A stretch of DNA of 64,000 nucleotides from CAWHHZ01 sp963829355 (GTDB lineage Bacteria > Acidobacteriota > Thermoanaerobaculia > Gp7-AA8 > JAHWKK01): positions 1-64,000 of the forward strand of contig CAWHHZ010000011.1 of NCBI GenBank assembly GCA_963829355.1, read 5' to 3'. The notes below the pieces were generated by a model. The model was not told where the DNA came from. It was given only the letters and a program-made list of their open reading frames with translations, and ran no database searches. Shown here in pieces: positions 45,136 through 52,881 of this stretch. Numbering within the stretch: the first letter of the stretch is position 1; each line of letters begins with the position of its first letter. The position numbers and the translations under genes are program-made.

Positions 45136-45590
45136 CTCCTGGGGGGGTGAGATGAAAGATGAAAGATGAAAGATGAAAGGTGAAAGATGAAATGATGAAA
45201 GATGAAAATATGAAAAGACGCTGAGTGCTGAAGGAGCGTTGGCCGGACTGCGCCATCGTGGACGATAACGCGGGGAGTATACGGAAGGAGCCACGGCGGA
45301 GGGAGTTGTCACGGTTGTGTGACAGGGCGGCGGAACGATGAAGGATGAACGATGAACGATGAACAGTGTTCCGGGATGGCGGAGAAGGAGAGGCCGGGCG
45401 CGGGCTCGGGCGCGTTCACGGGTGGCTCGTCGAGAAAGCGTGGCCACACGTCGAAGATAACTCCTCGCGCAAAGAACGGCCGCGAAGCGGTCGAAAGGTA
45501 GTAGCCCCCGGCTTCAGCCGGGGGTAAACAGCGCCTCCCCAACAATTGGAGCCCGCGAAGCGGGCGACAGAAACGTGGGGAGCCCGGTAT
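45136..45590. repeat. heptamer arrays (GATGAAA / GATGAAC) and palindromes
   Basis: The gap upstream of the M16 gene holds a run of about eight GATGAAA heptamers (45151-45215), a second short run of GATGAAC heptamers (45337-45363), and the composite palindrome element listed separately. Between them lies about 100 bases with no recognisable signal. The same heptamers flank the repeat block at 60825-61208. Confidence 0.65.
45501..45570 (+). repeat. 70-bp composite palindromic element (copy A)
   Basis: Starts with a CCCCCGGCT-TC-AGCCGGGGG palindrome, has a 24-base spacer and ends with GCCCGC-GAA-GCGGGC followed by GACAG. The same order and total length recur at 48441-48510; an inverted copy lies at 48237-48305. 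Confidence 0.75.
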
Positions 45591-45633
45591 GAAACTCTAT
45601 CCAGCGATTGTTACCATGATCCACGGAGATCGA

Positions 45634-45861
45634 ATGAAGACGGTGGAGACATCAGAGTTCCAGGCGGACTGCCTGGCTATCCTGGATGAGATCGCGAAGA
45701 CGGGCGAAGAAATCGTGATCACGAACAACGGCAGGCCGGTGAGCAAGCTCGTGCCGTTTCGCGAGTGTCCGGACAGCCTCTTCGGAATCTCCGCGACCTC
45801 AATCGAGATTCGGGGTGACATCGTCAGCCCGATCGACGATGGCTGGAACGCGCAGTCTTGA
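45634..45861 (+). CDS. orphan Phd/YefM-type antitoxin
   Basis: A 75-residue protein starting MKTVETSEFQADCLAILDEIAKTGEEIVITNNGRPVSKLVP, the classic Phd/YefM DNA-binding N-terminus. It ends with a toxin-wrapping tail of the VapB-like kind (GISATSIEIRGDIVSPIDDGWNA). GGAG lies 6 bases before the ATG. In intact modules a PIN-domain toxin begins at or just before this stop codon; here the downstream 140 bases encode nothing of the sort and run into the end of the convergent gene. It is therefore either an orphan or the remnant of a module. A separate VapC lies 2.7 kb away with its own partner. Confidence 0.8.
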   Translation: MKTVETSEFQADCLAILDEIAKTGEEIVITNNGRPVSKLVPFRECPDSLFGISATSIEIRGDIVSPIDDGWNAQS

Positions 45862-45999
45862 TTCCTGTGGCCGGCTCCACAGGCAAGGCGAGCCGACATC
45901 AGGCGGAGCGCTGAGGAGTCTCATCTGCCTCTCCCGTGAACGCGCCAGGGCCCGCGCCCGGCTTTTTGAAACGTTCCCCTTCCGCCACCCCGAAAGCCA

Positions 46000-48168
46000 T
46001 CACTCCAGCACGGGCAAGACTACCTTTGCCGGCCACGGATACGGCACCACCTCGGCGAGAGCCTCGAGCGATGGAGATCGAGGATCGAGGCGGCTGCCGA
46101 ATCGGAGCGCGAGGATTCGAAGCGGTTGAGGTGGCAGATGCCGCCCGATCCAGAGACCCTGCTGGTCTGCCTGTGACGAGCCGGAGCTGTGAAGGCCGCC
46201 GATTCGGATGCCGGCGATCCAGATCATCACGGTGGCCTGGAACGCGGGTTCGCCGTCGGCGTGCTCGAACTGAACGGTGAGGGGTGGCGCAGCGGGCGGA
46301 AGCTGCCACTCGGGATTCGGCTCGACCGCGGGGTCCCACTGTCGGGCGATCAGTGCGCTGTCGCGATGGTAGGCGACGAGCGGAGCGCCTGGAGGAAGAT
46401 CGGGAATGAGGACTTGTCCGTTCTCGTCCGCCTTCGCGGCTCCAGATTTCGGGAGAGAAGACCGTTGCACCTGCCGCCGGCGCTCCATTCGGAAGGCGGA
46501 GCGTGAGCGTTCCGGTCGCCTCAGTGGGCTGGAGCCGAGCCTCGATGATCTGCGGCTGGTCAGATTCGATGACCTGAATCGTGTCTGCTTCCCAATCGTC
46601 GTAGCCTTCAGCCTGAACCCCCATTTTCAGAGTGCCCGGATTCAGCGGCGGAAGTTTAGCCACGCCGTGTTCATCCGTCTCGGCTCGTCCTCCATTCCCC
46701 TGCATTCCCGGCTCCCGTCCCGAGCCCGGCCCCGGATCAACCATGTGCCGGTTCATGTACCCGATCTTCGCACCGGCGATCGGGGCGCCTGAGACGGCAT
46801 CGATGACCCGAACGATGTACTCATTCCGCGGAATGTTGATGTCGAGCTCGCGGTCATCATTGATGCGAAGATGCATGGTGTGGGCGCTCATGACGTCCAT
46901 ACCTGGGAGAGTGGTTCTGACGACATAGAAAGTCGGCTGCCAGAGGGTGATCTGATAATCGCCGTACTCGTCGGTCTCGACGAGCGCATTGGTGAAGCGA
47001 ATCTCCGCGCGGGTCGGCTCGCCGCCGTGAGTCACCGTCCCGTCGACGATGATCGGATCGAGCTCGAAATGAGCAGTTTGCGGCCCTCCCATGGAAAGGT
47101 CCGCCCTCTGAAACGCGTCGCTCCCGTCGATCTCCAGGATGAGATCGACCGGTATGGGAGGGAGACCTTCGATCGTCGTTGTGCCATCGAGCGAGACATC
47201 CGCTTCCGCAATCACTTCTTCGCTGCGTACGGGCCGAACGACGAGGTGCAGATCCTTCGGCTCATTCTCCGGCTCGACGTCATCAGCAAGCGTCACGCTC
47301 ACGTCGAGATCTACTCGATCGACGCAGCTCCAGATCGACACTCGTGACCAGACCGTCTTCGACCGTCACGACCTGGTCCGCGACGTACCATTCGCCTGAC
47401 TCGACGGCGAGGTTCGCGTCGCCGGCGGGAACGTCGTACCAGACGGCAATCGCATGATCGTCCGCCTGGAAGCGAACATCAGGTGTTCTTCGCGTCTCCT
47501 CCCGACGGAGGATCAGGTCGAGTGTCGTCCCCCAATCTCTCCAGCTCGGTTCGGGCCACTCGATTTGCGCAAACAGGAGTCCTTCGCCCGAAGGGTGGAA
47601 AGGTGGGATCGTGATTGGTCGTGGCGGGCGTCACGACAAATTTCTCGGTCACCCCGACGAGATCATCGCCGTTGTAGCGCAGAGCGATTCTGGTGTGAGC
47701 GCTCACGCGGAAGGAGCACCTGCTTGCCCCCGGCTCGATCGATCGAATGATCGGAGTCAACTGAATTCGCCCATGAACGGAAGAATTGTAGTGACGGATC
47801 TCGACGCGCTCCTTTGGCGAGAGTCGCAGATCAGGGTCGAGCTCGACGTACGCTCCCGGACGCAGCGGAAGCTCCACGGTGGATCCGTCGCGGGCCATGA
47901 GGTCCTTCACCCGCGAGCCGAACGGAGTGATCCAGCCACTCTGTTCGAGCCAGACGATGGACTCCGGATCGTCCAGCTCGATCGGCTGACCGCACGGGAA
48001 GATCTCCTCGGTACCTGCAGGCTCCTGCTGGACGTGAACCTCGCAGGGCGTCGAAGAGGGGATGTCGGTCTGGAGCTGCCACGGAATGAAGCTGATTTCG
48101 TCACCGGTGACCGTCGAGCCGACAGCGCACGACAGCAGTGCGATCAGCAGGCGCTTGCGGATTTCCAT
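46000..48168 (-). CDS. exported protein with carboxypeptidase-regulatory-like domains, frame broken three times
   Basis: Reconstructed as about 720 residues. Signal peptide MEIRKRLLIALLSCAVGSTVTGD; start ATG 48168 with AAGGAG 7 bases upstream. Several Ig-like carboxypeptidase-regulatory modules follow. Their signatures are ETDEYGDYQITLW, YIVRVIDAVSGAPIAGAKIGYMN with AETDEHGVAKLPPL, and LTLRLPNGAPAAGATVFSPE with KADENGQVLIPDLPPG. No catalytic domain is recognisable. The frame shifts near 47588 (GGG for GG; protein should read PPFGEGLLFAQIEW), near 47320 (ELRR to VDLDVSVTLA) and near 46447 (AAA for AA; SPESGAAKADENG). The total length is an exact multiple of three, as three one-base insertions would give. 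Likely a surface or periplasmic protein of unknown role. Confidence 0.72.
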
Positions 48169-48236
48169 CGTTGTCTCCTTTATGTGGGGACGAGTGGAGC
48201 GGGTGCAGGGTTACGATCCGGCACCTCGGCCGTTTT

Positions 48237-48305
48237 CTGTCGCCCGCTTCGCGGGCTCGCGTGTTGGAGGGGGCGTCACGTACCCCCGGCTTAAGCCGGG
48301 GGCTA
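48237..48305 (-). repeat. composite palindromic element (copy B, inverted)
   Basis: Inverted relative to copies A and C: GCCCGC-TTC-GCGGGC first, a spacer, then CCCCCGGCTTAAGCCGGGGG. The palindrome loop differs (TTAA in place of TTCA). It lies 5' of the exported multi-domain protein gene. Confidence 0.72.
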
Positions 48306-48440
48306 TTAACGGTCGCCGCCTGCGGCGGCTGGGTTCGCATCCCACAGCACGCGAGTCGCCGCTCAGGAGCTCGATCTGCAGAGCGGCCACAGCTCGAGGC
48401 CGACAGAGACTCTTCAGGGCGCGAAGCGTCCGCAAGGTAT

Positions 48441-48510
48441 TAGCCCCCGGCTTCAGCCGGGGGTACAGCGTATCCCCCAAAATCATCGAAGCCCGCGAAG
48501 CGGGCGACAG
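48441..48510 (+). repeat. 70-bp composite palindromic element (copy C)
   Basis: Same length, order and spacing as copy A: CCCCCGGCT-TC-AGCCGGGGG, spacer, GCCCGC-GAA-GCGGGC, GACAG. The spacer sequences of A and C are only partly similar, so the paired hairpins and their distance are what is conserved. It lies downstream of the VapC gene. Confidence 0.75.
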
Positions 48511-48555
48511 CGTTTTTCTCCCGCGATTGTTGCAGTCACCCTTATCGCGCGAGCG

Positions 48556-48999
48556 TCACGCCGCGATCGGATCGATCAGTCTGATCTCGCGGAACTGCGC
48601 GAAGTCACGTGTGTTGCGGGTGGCGAGCACGGTGACGTCGTGGACGAGCATCGTTCCGACGAGGAGGGTGTCGGCGAGTCGCGAGCGACCCAGGCTGTGG
48701 CGGTCGATCAGATCGAATGCGATCGCCGTTGCTTCCTCGTCGATGGAGAGGCACTCCACATTCGAGCGCCCGATCCAGTTCCGGGAGATCTCGAGGGCTT
48801 CACGCACCGGGACGGGAGGCTCGAAGCGGCGAGGGTCGGTGATCACATGCACGAGCTCGTTCAAAAGGAGGGGTGTAGTCACCAGCGTGATGTCGGGCAG
48901 TTCCAGTTGCTCCAGAAGCCAGCTTCGCGCACGGTCGTGCTCCGGGAACCTTGCCACGTGCGCATAGATGAGGATGTTCGAATCGACGGCGATCTTCAC
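48556..48999 (-). CDS. vapC: VapC-type PIN domain ribonuclease toxin
   Basis: A 147-residue PIN-domain protein. The first acidic residue is Asp6 in MKIAVDSNILIYAH. The family's conserved Glu is in LLLNELVHV, an Asp is in SRLADTLLVG, and the last acidic site is in ATRNTRDFAQF. The active-site set looks complete, so it should cleave RNA (tRNA or rRNA in studied cases). Its ATG overlaps the stop of the upstream ribbon-helix-helix antitoxin by 4 bases, the standard arrangement. Confidence 0.9.
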   Translation of the reverse strand: MKIAVDSNILIYAHVARFPEHDRARSWLLEQLELPDITLVTTPLLLNELVHVITDPRRFEPPVPVREALEISRNWIGRSNVECLSIDEEATAIAFDLIDRHSLGRSRLADTLLVGTMLVHDVTVLATRNTRDFAQFREIRLIDPIAA

Positions 49000-49247
49000 T
49001 CGTGGACCTGCTCGTCATCGCCGAAGATCTCGTCGTAGATCGTGGCACGGTCCGGCAGCGGCGAAAGCGGCTCATGTCCTACCAGCAGAGGAAGGCGCTC
49101 CAGGGGCCGTCTGTCGCGCAGGCGTTCGCTTCGGTAGAACGCCATTGCCTCCCGGATCATGGCGGCGATCGACTGACCCTCCCTTTCGGCGGCGGCGCGA
49201 AATGCCTCATAGTCCTCTTCCGATACAGACAGCGATATTGATTTCAT
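48996..49247 (-). CDS. ribbon-helix-helix antitoxin, partner of VapC
   Basis: An 83-residue protein beginning MKSISLSVSEEDYEAFRAAAEREGQSIAAMIREAM, a ribbon-helix-helix (CopG/Arc-like) DNA-binding domain. It continues into a C-terminal tail (LPDRATIYDEIFGDDEQVHE) that would bind the toxin. The ATG at 49247 precedes the first beta-strand; the upstream extension has no sense. A direct 4-base overlap with vapC links the two translationally. The complex probably represses its own promoter in the AT-richer stretch at 49245-49285. Confidence 0.87.
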   Translation of the reverse strand: MKSISLSVSEEDYEAFRAAAEREGQSIAAMIREAMAFYRSERLRDRRPLERLPLLVGHEPLSPLPDRATIYDEIFGDDEQVHE

Positions 49248-49328
49248 ATGTGCAATGATATCAAAGGTGGTAGAATGGTAGCTCCTATTACCGAGGACGT
49301 GTGCGCGGCAGCCGTTTGCTGTCGCCCG

Positions 49329-49374
49329 CCCGGCGAGACGCCGGGGCACATCGCGCGGGACGCGCGACCCACAC
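49329..49374 (-). repeat. double-hairpin element downstream of a stop codon (copy 4)
   Basis: On the minus strand it begins 8 bases after the stop of the SnoaL-like gene: GTGTGGG, perfect hairpin TCGCGCG-TCC-CGCGCGA, TGTG, then a GC stem CCCGGCG-TCT-CGCCGGG. Again the first hairpin is constant and the second stem differs from all other copies. Confidence 0.68.
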
Positions 49375-49382
49375 GGCGCGAC

Positions 49383-49740
49383 CTACTGTTCCATCCACCA
49401 CTCGACGAATTCGCGGCACTCGCCGCCGTCGGCGAGGGTGACCATCCACAGATTGCTGTAGCGCGCCTGCGCCCGGCGATAGGTGGTTTCGCCCCGGACG
49501 AACCCGGGGACCGTCGACGCCGACGACCTCGAAGTGGAACTCCCAGTCGTCGGGCTGATCGCATCGCCCAATCCAGCCCGAGATGATCTCCGCGCGCCCG
49601 TTCCACGGTTTCCTGTGCGGCGTGGTGAAGTATTCAGCATCGTCCGTGAAGAGCGCGGCGATCTCACCTTCGTCGCTCGACTTCCATGCGCTCACGTACC
49701 GGTTGACCCAAGCTTCGAAATTACCCTTATTCACCGGCAC
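49383..49740 (-). CDS. SnoaL/DUF4440-like nuclear-transport-factor-2 fold protein, one frameshift
   Basis: Reconstructed as about 118 residues. The N-terminal half (NFEAWVNRYVSAWKSSDEGEIAALFTDDAEYFTTPHRKPWNGRAEIISGW) is a typical NTF2-like start. The rest (GFVRGETTYRRAQARYSNLWMVTLADGGECREFVEWWMEQ) is in the next frame. The join is at the CCCGGGG run, 49503-49509, where one surplus base restores DGPGFVRGETTY. The span from start to stop is a multiple of three plus one, as a single insertion predicts. Such small cone-fold proteins often lack known activity. No signal peptide. Confidence 0.78.
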
Positions 49741-49809
49741 ATCGTAGCGTATTCGGACGATTGTCCGGGAAGGCCGGCCGGCGCCGCACCGGCCTTCCTG
49801 CAGTGGTGA

Positions 49810-49971
49810 TCAGTAGCGCATCGGATCGCGACGACGATCGACCGGATCCTCCTGATCGTCCCACGGATCGTACAGCTCGTCGGCCGGGTCGGGCAGCTCC
49901 TCACGGTTCGGTTCTTCCGGGGTCGATTCGAAGACGGTGTCGAACAGGATTTCTTCGGGGTCAAAGCTCAT
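49810..49971 (-). CDS. small acidic protein
   Basis: A 53-residue product (MSFDPEEILFDTVFES ... DPVDRRRDPMRY) rich in Asp, Glu and Pro, with a basic last turn. The ATG is preceded by AAGGAGGAG at good spacing, one of the strongest ribosome-binding sites in the window, which argues for real translation. No family recognised; likely disordered. Confidence 0.6.
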   Translation of the reverse strand: MSFDPEEILFDTVFESTPEEPNREELPDPADELYDPWDDQEDPVDRRRDPMRY

Positions 49972-50096
49972 GGCAGCTCCTCCTTGCGAAAAGTTATTCT
50001 CATTACTTCGCAAATGACGTACCCGTTTCTGGTGCTGCGCGGGAAGTCCTCGAGGGCAGCGGAGCGGCGGCTGGGAGCCCGGCGTTGCAGGGGACG

Positions 50097-50402
50097 TCAA
50101 TACTCTTTTGGTGCATAGAAGTTCAGGGTCGAGAACGGCTCGTCATCGCCGGCCCGGACCTCGTGGGCGTCTCCCCTTTCGATCAGCAGGAGCTCGCCCG
50201 GTGAGAGCTCCTGCGTCCTTCCTTCTACCGTGATCTCGCCCGATCCTGAGAGGACGAACATCCACTGGTCTCCGTTCTCGTGGCGGTTGTCCGGACCACC
50301 CGTGCTCTCCCCGGGTTGCAGGACCATCGTCGCAACCTCTCCGCGATCGGTCTCGGCTCTGATGTGAAATCCTTCTCTGCTGCTCAGGTCGACTTTTTTC
50401 AT
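50097..50402 (-). CDS. cupin domain protein
   Basis: A 101-residue single-cupin protein. The first metal-site motif is GGPDNRHENGDQWMFVLSGSGEI, with His and a following acidic residue; the second is LLLIERGDAHEV. It has the right length for a small beta-barrel binding protein or isomerase/dioxygenase-like enzyme; metal ligands look partly conserved (His-x-n-Glu and a late His). GGGAGG is well placed before the ATG. No functional partner nearby. Confidence 0.85.
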   Translation of the reverse strand: MKKVDLSSREGFHIRAETDRGEVATMVLQPGESTGGPDNRHENGDQWMFVLSGSGEITVEGRTQELSPGELLLIERGDAHEVRAGDDEPFSTLNFYAPKEY

Positions 50403-50490
50403 GGTTCACCTCCCTAGGGGATGGCCTGCAAGAAGCTGGCTTGGGAGTGGAGACGCGGTCCTTCGCTGCTCTGAAACATCCCCCCGGGCT

Positions 50491-50620
50491 GTCATCCTGA
50501 GCCGCCGGAGCGCAGCGGAGGACGGTCGAAGGATCTCGTGGAGTCATACTCGCCCTTGGTCCCCTCCGCAATTCACTTCGAGTCACCACGAACGCGATCC
50601 TTCGCTTTGCTCAGGATGAC
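50491..50620. repeat. dispersed composite repeat block
   Basis: A 130-bp compact copy of the GTCATCCTGAG ... CTCAGGATGAC family. It ends 14 bases before the -35 box of the BlaI-type gene's promoter. Confidence 0.78.
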
Positions 50621-50634
50621 ACAGCCGAGCGCGC

Positions 50635-50669
50635 TTGACAGAAGGTGAGGCAAATGCTACAAATGTAGC
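50635..50669 (+). promoter_or_regulatory. sigma-70 promoter overlapped by a BlaI/MecI-type operator
   Basis: A perfect -35 box TTGACA (50635-50640) and a -10 box TACAAA (50658-50663) are 17 bases apart. The -10 box lies inside the perfect 14-bp palindrome GCTACAAATGTAGC (50656-50669). The core TACA-N2-TGTA is of the kind bound by BlaI/MecI repressors. The palindrome would block RNA polymerase, so the repressor encoded next is probably autoregulated. Confidence 0.78.
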
Positions 50670-50688
50670 AGTCAGCTAAGGAGATAGC

Positions 50689-51095
50689 ATGAAGAAGAGC
50701 AGAAGCCGGAGGAGAAGCTCACCCGGCGCGAACGACAGATCATGGACATTCTCTTCGAGTCGGGTAAGGCAACCGCCGAAGAAGTCAGGGAGCGTCTGCC
50801 TGACCCTCCGAGCAACTCGGCGGTTCGCGCAATGCTCGCACGGCTGGAAGAGAAGGGAACGATCCGGCACCGGGCTGAAGAGCTGCGGTACGTCTACTAC
50901 CCGGCTCTTTCTCGAGCTCAGGCGCAGCGCTCGGCGATCGCGCGACTGGTGGACGTCTTCTTTGAAGGCTCGGTCGCGAAGACGGTGACGGCTCTCGTCG
51001 AGATCTCCGGCGACGATCTGACTGAAACCGAGCGGGAGCGCCTGCGTTTACTGATTGAAGCTGGACGAAAGAACGAGGATCGCAGCGATGAGTGA
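50689..51095 (+). CDS. BlaI/MecI-type transcriptional repressor, one frameshift near the start
   Basis: About 135 residues when reconstructed. The winged helix starts KPEEKLTRRERQIMDILFESGKATAEEVRERLPDPPSNSAVRAMLARLEEKG, followed by the dimerisation half (RLVDVFFEGSVAKTVTALVEISGDDLTETERERLRLLIE). The well-placed start (GGAG before ATG 50689) encodes MKK but then runs in the wrong frame; loss of one base near 50692-50702 accounts for it. Without correction, translation could only begin at ATG 50742, which would cut the first helix. It overlaps the M56 sensor gene by 8 bases, the classical repressor-sensor pairing. Confidence 0.85.
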
Positions 51096-52836
51096 GCTGA
51101 TTGAATTGTACGGGCGCGTCTCCGAGGCGTTTCCCCTTCTGACCCTCATGGTGATCGGTGGATCGCTGTTCTCGCTACTCGGTCTGGCTCTGCAGAAGCT
51201 GACGACACGATCGTCTGCGGCGCAGAGGCATCTGATTCTGGCGGCGACCACGGTGGCTCTTCTGGCGGTCCCTGCCATGTATCTCTTCGGTCCGCGAATC
51301 GCTGTCCCCGTTCTTCCAGCCTCGAGCGGTGTCCCGACGGTTGTCGAGACTCCTGACTCCCCGCAGGCGGAGATGAGTCTGTCGGCCGGAGCAGAAATCA
51401 TTCGCAAGAGTGGAGTGACGCTTCACTCGGAGGTGCCGGTCCCCGCCGGACAGCCCGCGATGCCACGCTTGCTGGTTGTTGCGTATGTCCTGGGATTCGC
51501 GCTCGTGGTCCTTCCGATCATGATTGGCAGCATCCGAATGAGAACGATCATCGGTAACGCGGAATTGATTCGACGAGGGGATGATCTGGACGCGATGCTC
51601 GATGGTGCGCACGCTCCTACCGAGCTTCGGATGGTGGCCTCGGCGGCCGTTCGAGTTCCGCTCGCGTGGGGCTGGCGAAGGGCGGTGCTCGTCCTCCCTG
51701 CCGAAGCGTTGCGATGGTCTCGCGAGATGAGGCGCGACGCGATCATCCACGAGCTCGCTCACCTCGATCGGCGCGACCTCTGGTTTCAGACGATCGCGCG
51801 CGTCGCGGTGGCCGTGCACTGGTTCAACCCTCTGGCCTGGGTCGTGTTGCGCGGTCTTCTTCTGGAAGCGGAGCAGGCGTGTGACGACCGGGTGCTCGAG
51901 GCAGGAACGGCGAAATCCGACTATGCAGAGCGGCTTCTGGAAATCGCCGCAGGTGCGAACCATCGGTCGCTGCGAGGGCTCTCGGCGGTTGCAATGGCTC
52001 GGTCCTCCCAGCTCGCGACACGGATCGAATCGCTTTTCGAGACGTCGCGCCGGCGCACGGTCCGGCTCAGCCCGGCGAGAACGGTCGTGACGTTTCTTCT
52101 TTTGACGATTCCTGCGGCACTGATAGGCGCGGTCCAGTTCGAGGAACGTTCGGGGGCTGATGCGACCGATGCCCCGGGGCGCAAGTGGTTGACACGAGCC
52201 GACACACAATGGGAGGAGGGGACAGACGCTGACGAAAGTCCCCTTTACTCAGCCGTTCGTTATGGCAACGCCGGCATGGTCGAGTCGATCCTGGACGCCG
52301 GGGCGGATCCGAATGCGAAATGGACGGGAGATGGCACTCCGCTGATCATCGCCGTGAGGCATGACCGTGATGAGATCATCGACCTCCTGCTCGACCGTGG
52401 AGCGAAGCCGGACCTGGGAGTCGAGGGAGATGGCAACGCGCTGATCGTTGCGGCTGAGCGCGGTGATATTCGAACGCTGGAGAAATTTATCGCGGTCGGT
52501 GCCGACATCAACCACGGCGTTCGGGGAGACGGAAATCCGCTGATCGCGGCCGCGGCCAACGGACATGTCGATGTGATGAAGCTGCTCGTCGCGAACGGTG
52601 CCGACGTTGAGGCTGTTGTCCCCGGTGACGAGAACCCGCTGATTCAAGCTTGCGAGCGCGGTCAGCTGGAGGCTGCTCGATATCTGATCTCGATCGGCGC
52701 TGACGTGAATGCACGCGTGACGGTGCGCTCCTGGAGGACGGGAGAGCTCGAAGTGCGAACGCCGCTCTCGCGAGCTCGCGGACGGGGACACGGCGAACTG
52801 ATCGGTCTGCTTCTCGCGGCCGGCGCGCGCGACTGA
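51088..52836 (+). CDS. BlaR1-like M56 metallopeptidase with C-terminal ankyrin repeats
   Basis: A 582-residue inner-membrane protein. Hydrophobic segments lie at about residues 11-30, 50-67 and 130-150. The M56 zinc motif HELAHLDRRD (His221) lies in the cytoplasmic loop, with a downstream EAEQACDDRVL that fits the third ligand region; a further membrane segment follows near 330. In place of BlaR1's penicillin-binding domain, the C-terminal 200 residues form five or six ankyrin-type repeats (TPLIIAVRHDRDEIIDLLLDRGAKPD, NPLIAAAANGHVDVMKLLVANGADVE and similar). If topology follows BlaR1, the repeats are outside the membrane and sense a protein or wall-derived ligand, with cleavage of the neighbouring repressor as output. 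Confidence 0.9.
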   Translation: MSELIELYGRVSEAFPLLTLMVIGGSLFSLLGLALQKLTTRSSAAQRHLILAATTVALLAVPAMYLFGPRIAVPVLPASSGVPTVVETPDSPQAEMSLSAGAEIIRKSGVTLHSEVPVPAGQPAMPRLLVVAYVLGFALVVLPIMIGSIRMRTIIGNAELIRRGDDLDAMLDGAHAPTELRMVASAAVRVPLAWGWRRAVLVLPAEALRWSREMRRDAIIHELAHLDRRDLWFQTIARVAVAVHWFNPLAWVVLRGLLLEAEQACDDRVLEAGTAKSDYAERLLEIAAGANHRSLRGLSAVAMARSSQLATRIESLFETSRRRTVRLSPARTVVTFLLLTIPAALIGAVQFEERSGADATDAPGRKWLTRADTQWEEGTDADESPLYSAVRYGNAGMVESILDAGADPNAKWTGDGTPLIIAVRHDRDEIIDLLLDRGAKPDLGVEGDGNALIVAAERGDIRTLEKFIAVGADINHGVRGDGNPLIAAAANGHVDVMKLLVANGADVEAVVPGDENPLIQACERGQLEAARYLISIGADVNARVTVRSWRTGELEVRTPLSRARGRGHGELIGLLLAAGARD

Positions 52837-52881
52837 ATTGACTGCCACTCCACACCGAACACAAAAAACGAGGAGGCGCTC

